A stretch of 64,000 nucleotides of DNA, from contig NZ_KB911257.1 in NCBI RefSeq assembly GCF_000383415.1, positions 286,558-350,557 on the forward strand, written 5' to 3'. Positions within the stretch are counted from its first letter, which is position 1. Every line of letters starts with the position of its first letter. A program made the position numbers and the translations under genes. The stretch is from Hyphomicrobium zavarzinii ATCC 27496. GTDB lineage: Bacteria > Pseudomonadota > Alphaproteobacteria > Rhizobiales > Hyphomicrobiaceae. Under the pieces are notes generated by a model. It did no database searches and was not told the DNA's origin. It saw nothing but the letters and a program-made list of their open reading frames with translations. This document shows positions 15,600 to 24,050 of this stretch, in pieces.

Positions 15600-15824
15600 A
15601 TGACAACTGCAATCCTGGATCTCGCCATGTCACCGAAGAAAGATCAGCGCGAAAGCTATCTTCAGCCGAGCCGCGATGGGAAAAAGGCCTTGTTGTTGTG
15701 GTTGCCTGAAGATCTTCACAAAAAGCTCAAGCTTGCTGCGGTGGAGGATGAGACCTCCATGCAAGAGGTGGGGGAGAGAGTGTTTCGCGACTATCTAGCC
15801 AAGCGTGCGAAGCGAAAGGATTAG
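15600..15824 (+). CDS. ribbon-helix-helix-like small regulator
   Basis: Up to 74 residues from ATG 15600; a shorter product from ATG 15627 is equally possible, as neither has a clear SD. 'KALLLWLPEDLHKKLKLAAV' followed by 'EDETSMQEVGERVFRDYLAK' is the strand-helix-helix pattern of CopG/Arc-type DNA-binding proteins, typical of plasmid and toxin-antitoxin autoregulators. It is followed at once by another small DNA-binding protein, and preceded by paired operator-like repeats. Confidence 0.7.
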   Translation: MTTAILDLAMSPKKDQRESYLQPSRDGKKALLLWLPEDLHKKLKLAAVEDETSMQEVGERVFRDYLAKRAKRKD

Positions 15825-15835
15825 GAGGTCCGGAA

Positions 15836-16072
15836 ATGACGAAACGCATCACAACCATCCCTGCCATGATCAAAGGCCTGGGCGGTGCCGAGAAGGTCGC
15901 ACAGTTCCTCGGAACAAGTGCGACCGACGTGAGATCATGGGCGAAAAAGCGCAGCGTCCCGCCTGGATGGCACCTGCGGCTGTCGCTCTGGGGCAAGCAT
16001 TTCGGGTTTGACATCGCCAACGGCGTGTTCGGGCTCCCGGAGAAATACCCGGCCGACCTCAAGGGCAACTGA
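15836..16072 (+). CDS. Cro-like HTH protein (carph-isopro type)
   Basis: 78 residues, preceded by a strong SD (AGGAGGT) that overlaps the previous stop codon. 'IKGLGGAEKVAQFLGTSATD' then 'VRSWAKKRSVPPGWHLRLSL' is a short helix-turn-helix of the type found in many alphaproteobacterial phage Cro-like proteins. The linker 'RSVPPGW' is typical. It is probably co-transcribed with the preceding regulator. Confidence 0.75.
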   Translation: MTKRITTIPAMIKGLGGAEKVAQFLGTSATDVRSWAKKRSVPPGWHLRLSLWGKHFGFDIANGVFGLPEKYPADLKGN

Positions 16073-16096
16073 CAACCCGACGAATGGATATTTCGA

Positions 16097-16345
16097 ATGT
16101 CGAACCATGACGACCAGCAGACCGCCGGCTCGGACGTTGAACCGCGGCCACTTCCCGAGGATAGCGTCGACGCCGTGCGCGGGATTGTCGAAATGATCTA
16201 CTGCACCCGAGACGCCTGCTTCGCGAATGGCGCTCGAGAGAACAAGCCGATGGGGCAGGGACTTGACTTCCTGGCCCATGAGTTGGCTCGGCACTTGGAC
16301 GTCATCGAGGACGCGCTCTTTCCGGGGCGCAGAGAACTCGGCTAG
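16097..16345 (+). CDS. hypothetical small acidic protein
   Basis: 82 residues, acidic, with a central helix ('VDAVRGIVEMIYCTRDACFA') and a second helix pair near the end. It follows the two regulators by 24 bases and looks like the last gene of the element. No family recognised. Confidence 0.55.
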   Translation: MSNHDDQQTAGSDVEPRPLPEDSVDAVRGIVEMIYCTRDACFANGARENKPMGQGLDFLAHELARHLDVIEDALFPGRRELG

Positions 16346-16504
16346 GGACGAGCACTTCTTCCAACAGGCCGACCTGCGCGCAACTGCCACGACTATCTGC
16401 TGTTGGTCTATTTGTTGGCACTCGTCGTTTTAGCGCCAGCTTATCACATTGTTTTAGAGCGGTTTTGTCCGCATAGTGTGACCGGCACTCTCCCGCCATT
16501 TTAT

Positions 16505-16638
16505 CGCTCACGCGCCGATGGCGCTCCGCGAGGGCGCGGCACTCGCCGCGGGTCGCCTTGCTCCCCGGCCCTCAGGGCCGAAGCTCAATCTCCTTCCGCT
16601 GTACCGCTCACGCGCCGATGGCGCTCCGCGAGGGCGCG
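16505..16638. repeat. 34-bp exact direct repeat next to the MscS gene
   Basis: The same 34 bases (beginning CGCTCACGCGCCGATGGCGC) occur at 16505-16538 and 16605-16638, exactly 100 bases apart. Each copy contains a small hairpin (GCGCTC-CGCGA-GGGCGC). The second copy ends four bases before the stop codon of the MscS gene. This may be a REP-like element, a local tandem duplication, or a scar at the right end of the integrated element. Confidence 0.8.
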
Positions 16639-16641
16639 ACC

Positions 16642-19600
16642 TTACGACATCGCGATTTCCTTCTCGCGCAGGGCGCGCTCGATGGCGACGTAGAGGTCGT
16701 TGATCACGGTCGAGCGGTGAGCGGGTTGCAGCACGAACGCGCGTACCTCGAACTCCAGCGCGTGGGCGCCGAAGCCGATGAAGAACACGCTCGGGGCAGG
16801 CGTATCGAGCACCTGCGGCGTCGCCTTCACCGCTTCGAGAATGAGCATCTGGGCCCGCAGCGTGTCCGTGCCGTAGGCGATCGAGACCTTGAGCGTCACG
16901 CGCGTGATGCTGTCGGTGCGCGTCCAGTTGATGACCTTCTCGGTGATGAGGGCCTTGTTGGGGATGATGATCTCGCGGTTCTCGCCGTCGGTCATGCTGG
17001 TGGCGCGGATGTGGATGCGCGAGACGGTGCCGGTGAGATTGCCGATGGTCACCGTGTCGCCGACACGGACCGGGCGCTCGAACAGGATGATGAGGCCCGA
17101 AATAAAGTTGGCGACGATCTCCTGCAAACCGAAGCCGACACCGACGCCAAGCGCAGCCACGATCCATTGTACCTGGCTCCAATCGAAACCAATGCTGCGG
17201 AAGGCAAAGATGAGGCCGACGATGGCGATCACATACCGGCTCACCGCACCGACCGCATAGCGGGTTCCGGCCTCGATACGCAGGCGATGAAGCGCCGTGA
17301 TCTCGAGCAGCCCGGGCAGATTGCGGGCGGCGATGAAGGTGATGACGCCGATCGCGAGCGCGACCATGACGTTGGACACCGTCACCGGGACAAGGCGGGT
17401 CGCGCCGTCCACCGTCACCGTCTGCTGCCAGAGGGCGACGTCGAGGAGAGCGAGCGAAGGAATCGCTTCGCGCCAGAACAACCACAGGCAGGCAGCCAGA
17501 AGCAGGAACGCGATGAGACGGACGAGCTTGCGCGTCTGATCGCTGATGGAGGCGATATCGACCTCCGGCTCCTGCTGCAGAACGGGGGGCGCCTCTCCGG
17601 CTGCCTCGCTCGCCTCCACGGCGGCCGCCTGGGCACGTGCCTTCTCGCGGCGCTCATGGGCGCGCTTGATTTCGAGGCGGCGTCGGGCGACGAGCACCTC
17701 GCGCATGGCGACGTTGTAGACGAGGAAGGCGCCGACCGCGATGGCAACCGAGAGGATGAGGCTGGTCTGGATCTGCGCCGCGCCATCATAGTAGCCCGCG
17801 AGCGCGAGTCCGGCGATGGCGAGTGGCGTCATCCAGAGCAGGCTGTGCCACAACACGCGCGTGACCCAGAGCGCGCCCCCGGGCGTCAGGCGCTCTGCGA
17901 AAATACCGCGCCGCGGTCCCGTGACCCGGGCCACGAAGATCGATACCGCCAGGGCGCCCACAAAGAAGGCGAGCCGCCCGAGGCCATCACGCAGGTTCTG
18001 GGCGCTGCTGACGCTGATGGCGCCCAAGATGAACGCGACCGGCGTGACGACGTACTTCAGCCACTTGAGGTCCTTCCAGAGCACCACGCGGGCACGATCC
18101 GACCAGCCGAAGTGGGCGGAGAACAATCCGCCCTCCACGCAGACGAACTGGGCGAAGCGCAGGAATGCGAGAAGGGACGCCGCACTGAGGAGGCCCGCGC
18201 CGACGGCGAACGCAAACTCTGAGGCAAGGGGTGGCTGCGTGAGAAGCCAGCCGGCGAAGCCGATCAGGATCGGGGTGTTGGCGGCCAGCAGAGCCGTGAT
18301 CAACAGCGCTTCGGGCGTGCGCCAGTAGCTATCGGTCGAGTAGCGGCCCACGGCCTCGGCGATGGCGCGGAGGCGCGCCAGCAGCCGCCGCGAGAACACG
18401 GTGAGCACGCCGAAGACGGCGAATGCGGCCAACGCCGGGATCGGGTTCGCCATCAAGCGCTCGAAGAGCGTTTTGCCGGTGGCCATCCAGGCCTCCGGAG
18501 ACGCGATCCAATCGAGGCTCTCCTTGACCTGGTTCAGCGAGCTGAAGCTCACCGGTCCTGAGCTCGGCAGCCAGAGAAGGCGGCTGTTGAGAAGCGCGCC
18601 GAGCTGGGTCGTCTGATTGAGCAGGTCCCGCTCGGCGCCGTTCAGCTCGGCGAGCTGGCTGATACGGGCGGCCAGCGCGTCATGCAGCTGCACGTAAACC
18701 TCGCGGCGGGCGACCGCGAGCTTCTCGATGGCGGGGCGGACATCCGGCGGCGGCACAGGCTCGCCCTGCTTGAGCGAGCTTGCGAGCACGCGATCTGCCA
18801 TGCCGGCCGCATCGGCCAGCGCACGGCGGCCTTCATCGGCTTGCAAGCGCTTCAGACGTGCATCGACGATGGCCTGGTCGCGATCCCAGATGCGCCGCTG
18901 GAGCCTGCTGGTGGAGGGAAGCTGGGCGCGCATGGTGCGCAGAAATTCGCTGAACTCGCCGCCGATACTGCCGATCTCCAGAACCTGCTGGGCGGCGGCC
19001 TTGCTGTCGCGAATGCGCGCGATCTCGGCCTGAACTTCTGCGAGCTTTGCCTTGCCCTCCTCGAGCGCACGCGCCGTCTCGGCCTCGCGCTGACGGAGCA
19101 CCTCGGTATCCTTCACGAAGGCGCGCAATACGGGGTGCTGAGAAGCGAGCTTGCGGGCTTCGCGGTCGATTTCCTGCTGCCGCTTGTCGGTCTCGGCCTG
19201 CTTCAGCGCGTTGACGCGGGCTTCCAGAATGGGAATGCGGCGTGACAGCTTTTCGAGCTTGGCGGCTGCAAGATCGCGCCGGGCCGTGGTCGCGGCCTGG
19301 CGCGAGGGAAGGCTGATCAGCTCCTGATCCAGCATGTTGAGTTTCGCAGAGCGCGCACGCCGCTCCGACAGAAGCGCCGACCGGCGCGCATCGGCGATGA
19401 TCGGATCCTCTTCGCGCGGCTGCATGTTCTCCGGATTCTCGAGCGCATCGAGGGCCTGCTTCTCCGCCAGCTGCTCGTCGCGCGCCGCGGTCGAACGCGT
19501 GCTCATGTCGCGCAGCCGCGTTTCGAACTGGCCAAGCTCGGTCTTGAGAGTGGCCGCCTCGCTGTTGGCCGCATCGAGCGCCTGCTGCGCCTCCGTCAGC

Positions 19601-20289
19601 GGCAGCGTTTCGGTGCGCTTGGCAAACTCATCGTCGTTTCCTTCCTTTTGCAGAGCTTCCAGCTGCTGCTTGGCTTCCGCCTGGCGCTCGGGCGCGCGCT
19701 GGCTCGATTCCTGGAAGCGTCCGGCCGCAGCCGCGCTCGCAACCGCCGCCTCGCTTTGACCGAGCGAAGCACGCAGGAGCGTAAGAGCCTGGTCGCGAAT
19801 CCCCGGGGCGATGTCGGTGCGTGCCTCGAGCTCGGCAATTCTCGATTTGATGCGATCGACTGCGCGCTCAGGGCCGGTGGGGGCTTCCGCCGCATCGTCT
19901 TTGGTTGCCGGTGTCCCGTCGCCCTTTGCGGCTGGCGCGGGGGCCGCCCCATCGGGGGCGGGCGCGGCGGCAGGCGGCGGCGTTGCCGGAGCCGCGGCAG
20001 CCGGCGCGGGCGTGGCTGCGGGGGCTGTTGCCGGAGGGGCCGCAGCAGCAGGAGCTGGAGGAGCAGGCGGCACGGCGGCTGCGGGAGCCGCGGGCGGCGC
20101 TGGCTTGGCCGCGGGCTCAGCAGGCTTCTGTGCCGGTGGCGCGGCCTGCGGCTGCGCGGCAGGAGCGGCTTGGACCGGAGCCGGATGCGCTGCAGGCGGC
20201 GGGGCCTGGGCAAGCGATGCTGCGGGCATAACGAAGAACGCGAACGCAAGCGCGCCGCATCCGAGGCTCAGTCGAGGACATTTCATCAT
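16642..20289 (-). CDS. large mechanosensitive channel, MscS/KefA family with DUF3772-like region
   Basis: Start at ATG 20289 gives a good signal peptide ('LSLGCGALAFAFFVMPAASL'). About 1215 residues: signal peptide; Ala/Pro-rich periplasmic segment (28-150); long coiled-coil region (about 150-500); about eleven membrane helices (about 560-1010); and the C-terminal MscS domain. The last carries the pore helix and beta domain ('GVGFGLQEIVANFISGLIIL', 'RPVRVGDTVTIGNLTGTV', 'IIIPNKALITEKVINW'). It opens under hypo-osmotic stress to release solutes from the inner membrane. It is the first backbone gene right of the element. The extreme Ala/Pro composition of residues 28-150 is notable. Confidence 0.93.
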   Translation of the reverse strand: MMKCPRLSLGCGALAFAFFVMPAASLAQAPPPAAHPAPVQAAPAAQPQAAPPAQKPAEPAAKPAPPAAPAAAVPPAPPAPAAAAPPATAPAATPAPAAAAPATPPPAAAPAPDGAAPAPAAKGDGTPATKDDAAEAPTGPERAVDRIKSRIAELEARTDIAPGIRDQALTLLRASLGQSEAAVASAAAAGRFQESSQRAPERQAEAKQQLEALQKEGNDDEFAKRTETLPLTEAQQALDAANSEAATLKTELGQFETRLRDMSTRSTAARDEQLAEKQALDALENPENMQPREEDPIIADARRSALLSERRARSAKLNMLDQELISLPSRQAATTARRDLAAAKLEKLSRRIPILEARVNALKQAETDKRQQEIDREARKLASQHPVLRAFVKDTEVLRQREAETARALEEGKAKLAEVQAEIARIRDSKAAAQQVLEIGSIGGEFSEFLRTMRAQLPSTSRLQRRIWDRDQAIVDARLKRLQADEGRRALADAAGMADRVLASSLKQGEPVPPPDVRPAIEKLAVARREVYVQLHDALAARISQLAELNGAERDLLNQTTQLGALLNSRLLWLPSSGPVSFSSLNQVKESLDWIASPEAWMATGKTLFERLMANPIPALAAFAVFGVLTVFSRRLLARLRAIAEAVGRYSTDSYWRTPEALLITALLAANTPILIGFAGWLLTQPPLASEFAFAVGAGLLSAASLLAFLRFAQFVCVEGGLFSAHFGWSDRARVVLWKDLKWLKYVVTPVAFILGAISVSSAQNLRDGLGRLAFFVGALAVSIFVARVTGPRRGIFAERLTPGGALWVTRVLWHSLLWMTPLAIAGLALAGYYDGAAQIQTSLILSVAIAVGAFLVYNVAMREVLVARRRLEIKRAHERREKARAQAAAVEASEAAGEAPPVLQQEPEVDIASISDQTRKLVRLIAFLLLAACLWLFWREAIPSLALLDVALWQQTVTVDGATRLVPVTVSNVMVALAIGVITFIAARNLPGLLEITALHRLRIEAGTRYAVGAVSRYVIAIVGLIFAFRSIGFDWSQVQWIVAALGVGVGFGLQEIVANFISGLIILFERPVRVGDTVTIGNLTGTVSRIHIRATSMTDGENREIIIPNKALITEKVINWTRTDSITRVTLKVSIAYGTDTLRAQMLILEAVKATPQVLDTPAPSVFFIGFGAHALEFEVRAFVLQPAHRSTVINDLYVAIERALREKEIAMS

Positions 20290-20457
20290 GGGCGCCGAAC
20301 TAGCCGCATCTGTGCTGGCAATCAACCATCCGCGCCGGGATTCGACGATTCGAGCGGCGCGCGGGTAGGTGGGTAGATTTTTCTTCTTTCTGGCCTTTGT
20401 GTGGCATGGGGCTTGTCCGCGAGCGGTACGGCGTTCAAGCCCCCCTCACTTCGCGCT

Positions 20458-21468
20458 TCAGGACGCGTCCAGGCCCGTTGCCGCACACACCACGGCCGCC
20501 AAGCGATCGAGGTGATTGCCGTCGAGGGGCTCGAGGCTCGCGGCGAGCGACGCCAGTCCGTCCGCGTCGGCCGAGGCGAGGGGGAGCGTGGCGAGCCAGC
20601 GCTCGGCCACGAGGCCGGCGACGGCTTCGTCATCGCGCGCGGGCTTCACCTTGTCCGGCACCAGTGCGACGGCGGGACGGCGGGAGAGGGCTGCTTCCGT
20701 CATCATCGACATGGAGTCGCTCGTCACCAGGACGAGGTCGCAATCGAACGATCTCTCGATGGAGCCGGGCCCGGCCGTGCGGAAGTCGATCAGCGACACC
20801 GCGCCTGCCAGCTTCCCGGCCAGCGGCAGCACGTGATCGTAGGCAGCGGACGGCGTGCGCGGGGAGGTGACGATGGTGAGGCGGCAGCCGAGCTTTTCGA
20901 CAAGCGCCTCCGCGAGAGACGCGAGGCGGCGCCAGTCGTCCGGCTCGAAGGCCGCGTACCACGTCGGGCCGCCGATCAGAATGCTGACGCGCGCGCCCCG
21001 CATGTCGGCAGCGCTTTGGATGGGGCGGGGAAGGGGAACGCGATCCGGATCGAAAGGCGTCGGTTTCGGACCGGCAACGACCTTCGGCGGCTCGGCAACC
21101 GAGGCGTAGGGCGTCAGCACCAGACGGAAACGGTCCAGCGCGAAGCCGCGCGTGGAGCCGCTGAAGACATTCGGCACGTTCCAGATCCGCGCGAGGCCCA
21201 CATTGGCCGCGAGCGTGGCGCCGCCCGCGGAAACGATGATGTCGGGCTTCTCCATGCGTCCGGGATCGACGCCATGCACGGCGGGAAGAAACCAACCAGG
21301 CGGCAGCAGACGGCCGAGCTTCGGCACCAACGCCTTGGGAAGCGGCAGGCGCAAGCCGATCTCGAGGCGATCAACGACGATGGGGCCCCGGCGGCTCAGC
21401 GAGGCCACGACGCCTTCGCTTTGCCGATAATGGCCGGGACGGCCGTCGGAGATCAGGAGCACGCGCAC
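20458..21468 (-). CDS. ELM1/GtrOC1-family putative glycosyltransferase
   Basis: 336 residues from a GTG start. The opening 'VLLISDGRPGHYRQSEGVV' and the later 'PDIIVSAGGATLAANVGLAR', 'SILIGGPTW' and 'LVTSDSMSMMTEAALSRRPA' are the conserved blocks of bacterial proteins related to plant mitochondrial fission protein ELM1. The fold is that of GT-B glycosyltransferases, with the 'TSDSMSMMTEA' motif at the nucleotide-sugar site. The substrate in bacteria is not known; an envelope-glycan role is a reasonable inference. It stands upstream of, and in the same direction as, the MscS gene. Confidence 0.85.
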   Translation of the reverse strand: MRVLLISDGRPGHYRQSEGVVASLSRRGPIVVDRLEIGLRLPLPKALVPKLGRLLPPGWFLPAVHGVDPGRMEKPDIIVSAGGATLAANVGLARIWNVPNVFSGSTRGFALDRFRLVLTPYASVAEPPKVVAGPKPTPFDPDRVPLPRPIQSAADMRGARVSILIGGPTWYAAFEPDDWRRLASLAEALVEKLGCRLTIVTSPRTPSAAYDHVLPLAGKLAGAVSLIDFRTAGPGSIERSFDCDLVLVTSDSMSMMTEAALSRRPAVALVPDKVKPARDDEAVAGLVAERWLATLPLASADADGLASLAASLEPLDGNHLDRLAAVVCAATGLDAS

Positions 21469-21921
21469 GGGCCTGGTGCCGTGTCCTGTGTCTGTCGGTT
21501 GATGTTGCAGGCGTATCCCCTAGCCGTGTGTCCCGTCGGGCCATTCTCTGAAACCTCACCGATCTTGTCCATCGGGCGAAGCCTCCGCCAAACGCTCCTG
21601 GGGCCGACGTTCCGGGGGACGATCCATCTCGGGTTCAACCCGGATGCCCCAAGCCGTCGTCAGCCGACAAACATTTTCTTTGATCGGCACCGATTGCGGA
21701 CGTAATACTCCAGACATTCAATTCATTCAGCCCCGGTTCGCGCGCTCGGAAGCGCCGGATCGGACGGGGGCATTAGGGATCGTGCGGACGGGGGCTTGCC
21801 CGGCTGCTCACCCTTCGAGGAAAACGGAAGGCGTCAAAGGGGCGTTGCCCGGATGCTCTAGGCTTTCCGCGTCTCCCTCCGGCATACTGGCGCATAGGGT
21901 TCACTTCCAGGCAGGCTTTTC
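21469..21921. other. divergent intergenic region
   Basis: 450 bases between two divergent genes with no credible reading frame. It contains two copies of CGGACGGGGGC at about 21757-21805 and presumably holds both promoters. No clear -35/-10 pair or riboswitch could be identified. Confidence 0.4.
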
Positions 21922-23145
21922 ATGTCTCTCGGTGCACGCGTCTTCGTGTTCGTCGTCTATTTCCTGCTGGCGCTCTCCTTCGTCGCGCAGACGGCCCTCC
22001 TGTTCTGGGAGTTCGGCCCGGAGAAGGCGCTGATCTTCGCGACCTTCGACAGCCACCTCTTTCTCTTCTTCCCGACGCTCGGGCTGGTGGCGCTGGCGGC
22101 GTTCTATCTTCCGTCCTGCGCCTTCGTGGACATGTACTGGCGGCACGTCTCGTTCGGGCGCCTCAGGTTTCTCGTGGGCCTCATCATCGTCGGCGCGGCG
22201 GCGGTCTATATCGCGCTCGGGCTCTCGGCCAATCCGCACCGCTCGGTGTGGGACATCAAGCCGGCGACGCTCATGGCCGACAAGAGCGAGCCTGCGGGGT
22301 GCGGCGATGCCAGCAAGCCCTGCGAACGCATCGCCTTGATCGAAGGCGTCACCAATCTCTCCGAGGTCAGCCGCCGGCGCATCGGCGTGCGGGAATTCTA
22401 TCGCTCCTGCCAAGCGGAACCGCTGATCGAGGCCGGCACTGCCGAGGAAACCAAGCGCTTCTGCTTCGCCTCGACGCCACTGTCGGAAGCGCCGCGCCTC
22501 AGCACGGATGCGGAATGCTGCCGCGCGCAGCAGCGCTTCCAATCGACGATCGACCGCCTGTACGTCGATCCGACGCAGCAGTCGATCACGGGGCGCATTC
22601 ACAAGCTTCTCTTGCCGGCGAAGGTGTTCTTCCTGTTCCTGCTGCTCGCCATCAGCGTCCTGCTCACGCTGCGGCATACCGGCGTGAAGCGGCACTATCC
22701 GGATCGCATCAGCCGGATCGAGGTCAGCGTGCTGGTCGGCGCTGCGGCGATGATCTTCTTCCCGCTGATGAGCCAGGCTTACGTCCAGTCTGCGGATGCG
22801 CTGTTCGGCGTGCAGCAGAAGGGCGGCTTTCGCTCCATTGTGACGCTGATGAGCTTCCTGTTCGGCGCGTGGGCGATGCTGTTGCTGCTGTTCTCGTTCC
22901 GCCAGCACGATCAGGATCTGGAGCTGGCCGCCAAGCTCGCCGGCGTGGCCGCCAGTACGATCGCCGTGTTCAAGTACGATCTGCTGGTCTCGATCATCGT
23001 GCGCTATCTGGGCTCGGGTGCCGATACGCTGGCCGTTGCGGTTCTGATCGGATTGGCGCTGCTGGCGGTGGTGGTTCTGATGTCGCCGTTTGCCCGCCGC
23101 GTGTTCGTCGGATCGGACGTGAAGGCGACGGAGGCAACACAATAA
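21922..23145 (+). CDS. unknown multi-pass membrane protein
   Basis: 407 residues with about eight membrane segments: one at 6-28, one or two at 40-66, one at 81-101, then a soluble loop of about 120 residues with six Cys (about residues 125-210), and more helices at 232-252, 272-292, 310-335 and 360-390. The Cys-rich loop suggests disulphides or metal binding in the periplasm. No family recognised. It is convergent with the phasin gene across a shared hairpin. Confidence 0.75.
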   Translation: MSLGARVFVFVVYFLLALSFVAQTALLFWEFGPEKALIFATFDSHLFLFFPTLGLVALAAFYLPSCAFVDMYWRHVSFGRLRFLVGLIIVGAAAVYIALGLSANPHRSVWDIKPATLMADKSEPAGCGDASKPCERIALIEGVTNLSEVSRRRIGVREFYRSCQAEPLIEAGTAEETKRFCFASTPLSEAPRLSTDAECCRAQQRFQSTIDRLYVDPTQQSITGRIHKLLLPAKVFFLFLLLAISVLLTLRHTGVKRHYPDRISRIEVSVLVGAAAMIFFPLMSQAYVQSADALFGVQQKGGFRSIVTLMSFLFGAWAMLLLLFSFRQHDQDLELAAKLAGVAASTIAVFKYDLLVSIIVRYLGSGADTLAVAVLIGLALLAVVVLMSPFARRVFVGSDVKATEATQ

Positions 23146-23154
23146 GTGGTCACT

Positions 23155-23179
23155 CCGGCCGCGCAGAACTGCGCGCCGG
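23155..23179. terminator. bidirectional hairpin between convergent genes
   Basis: CCGG-C-CGCGCA paired with TGCGCG-CCGG around GAAC, a ten-base-pair stem with one bulge. It lies between the stops of the membrane protein (23145) and the phasin (23209). Confidence 0.5.
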
Positions 23180-23208
23180 ATCTCAAAGCGGGTTGCTTCG
23201 GCAGGGTG

Positions 23209-23607
23209 CTAGTGCCGAATGTCCGTTTCGACCTCATCCATGTGGGACTTGATCACACTCGCCGTTTCATCGGCGAGCTTCTGGTTGAGCCGGGCGAAGT
23301 ACTGGAACTCGGCCTGGTACTGCTGCTGCGCGCGCTGAATGAAGTCGGAATACGCCGCAAACAGATCCTGCACCGTCTTGCATTCCATGAACCGCTGCGA
23401 GGCGGCCATATCCTCGTTCAAGCGCCGATTGACGAAGCCCAGCCACTCGTTGTTCGCCCGCGAGACCTGCTCGAGAAAGCGCCCATTCAATTCGGTCATG
23501 GCTGCGAACATCGGCCGGTTCATACTCAACCAGGCCTCGAAGGAGGCCAGTCCTGGATTCTTATCCAGGCCCTGGTCGGCTAGCGATCTTGACGCGTTTG
23601 CATTCAT
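23209..23607 (-). CDS. phasin family protein
   Basis: Start at ATG 23607 chosen because GGAGGAG precedes it at good spacing. 132 residues, wholly helical and amphipathic: 'ASFEAWLSMNRPMFAAMTEL', 'NGRFLEQVSRANNEWLGFVN', 'FMECKTVQDLFAAYSDFIQR'. These match the phasin_2 type, small proteins that coat polyhydroxyalkanoate granules in alphaproteobacteria. Its presence hints at PHA storage, though no PHA synthase is in the window. Confidence 0.85.
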   Translation of the reverse strand: MNANASRSLADQGLDKNPGLASFEAWLSMNRPMFAAMTELNGRFLEQVSRANNEWLGFVNRRLNEDMAASQRFMECKTVQDLFAAYSDFIQRAQQQYQAEFQYFARLNQKLADETASVIKSHMDEVETDIRH

Positions 23608-24050
23608 CGTACGCTCCTCCACCAGTCGTCCGGCTGCACGAGACGCCGGACCTACGCAAATATCGAAGACGCGATCGGCAATTGTGAAATGCACAATGCC
23701 TTCTGTGGTTGCACATCACTATTCCGGACTGGCGCGGAAATGAGCCTGGCGACCAATCCCAGGAGAGCGCTCTCACGAACGAGACGATCTCCTCCCTTAT
23801 CACGTGATCGAGCACCCACAGTGTGCTCGTCGCTTAGGCAACAATGCGCGATTGTTTCGAAGTTATCCACAACATCCAGGCACCTTTGCGACGGTTTGTC
23901 CCGGCTGGGAGATGCGTTCAAAAATCACACGCAGATTGATCCTTCTCAACGGCTTTGGCGTTTGGTCTTCAAAATCAAACCCGTTCGTGCGTTCCTCATC
24001 TCAACGCGGAAAATTTCCCCGCGAACGGCGTTCTCAAATTGAGCGAGCCC
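23608..24050. other. long intergenic region with palindromes and a DnaA box
   Basis: 440 bases without a convincing gene between the divergent phasin and SDR genes. It holds the palindrome ATCACGTGAT (23799-23808), a seven-base-pair hairpin CGAGCAC/GTGCTCG (23809-23829), and a perfect DnaA box TTATCCACA (23863-23871). Composition becomes more AT-rich toward the SDR start. Confidence 0.55.

Larger units (their letters stand above)
1139..16500. mobile_element. tRNA-Ser-associated integrated element with partial phage tail module
   Basis: The left boundary is set by the tRNA-Ser 3' end and the adjacent P4-type integrase. The right boundary is approximate: the last element-like gene ends at 16345 and the first backbone gene (MscS) ends at 16642. 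Content is typical of phage or integrative elements: an excisionase-like protein, a replication-initiator-like protein, tail proteins, a second recombinase, several small regulators and many unknown short genes. No head, portal, terminase or lysis genes are visible. It could be a decayed prophage, a phage satellite, or two elements in tandem, since there are two different recombinases. A direct repeat of the tRNA end was not found, so excision competence is doubtful. Confidence 0.7.

Noticed and set aside
16480-16500. Possible attR copy of the tRNA-Ser 3' end
   Set aside because: Only CACTCTC-CCGCCA matches and with a one-base gap. That is too short to claim; a similar nine-base match (CTCCGCCAA) occurs near 21577 by chance.
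23863-23871. Chromosomal replication origin
   Set aside because: Only one DnaA box was found, with no box cluster, and neighbouring genes are not origin markers.
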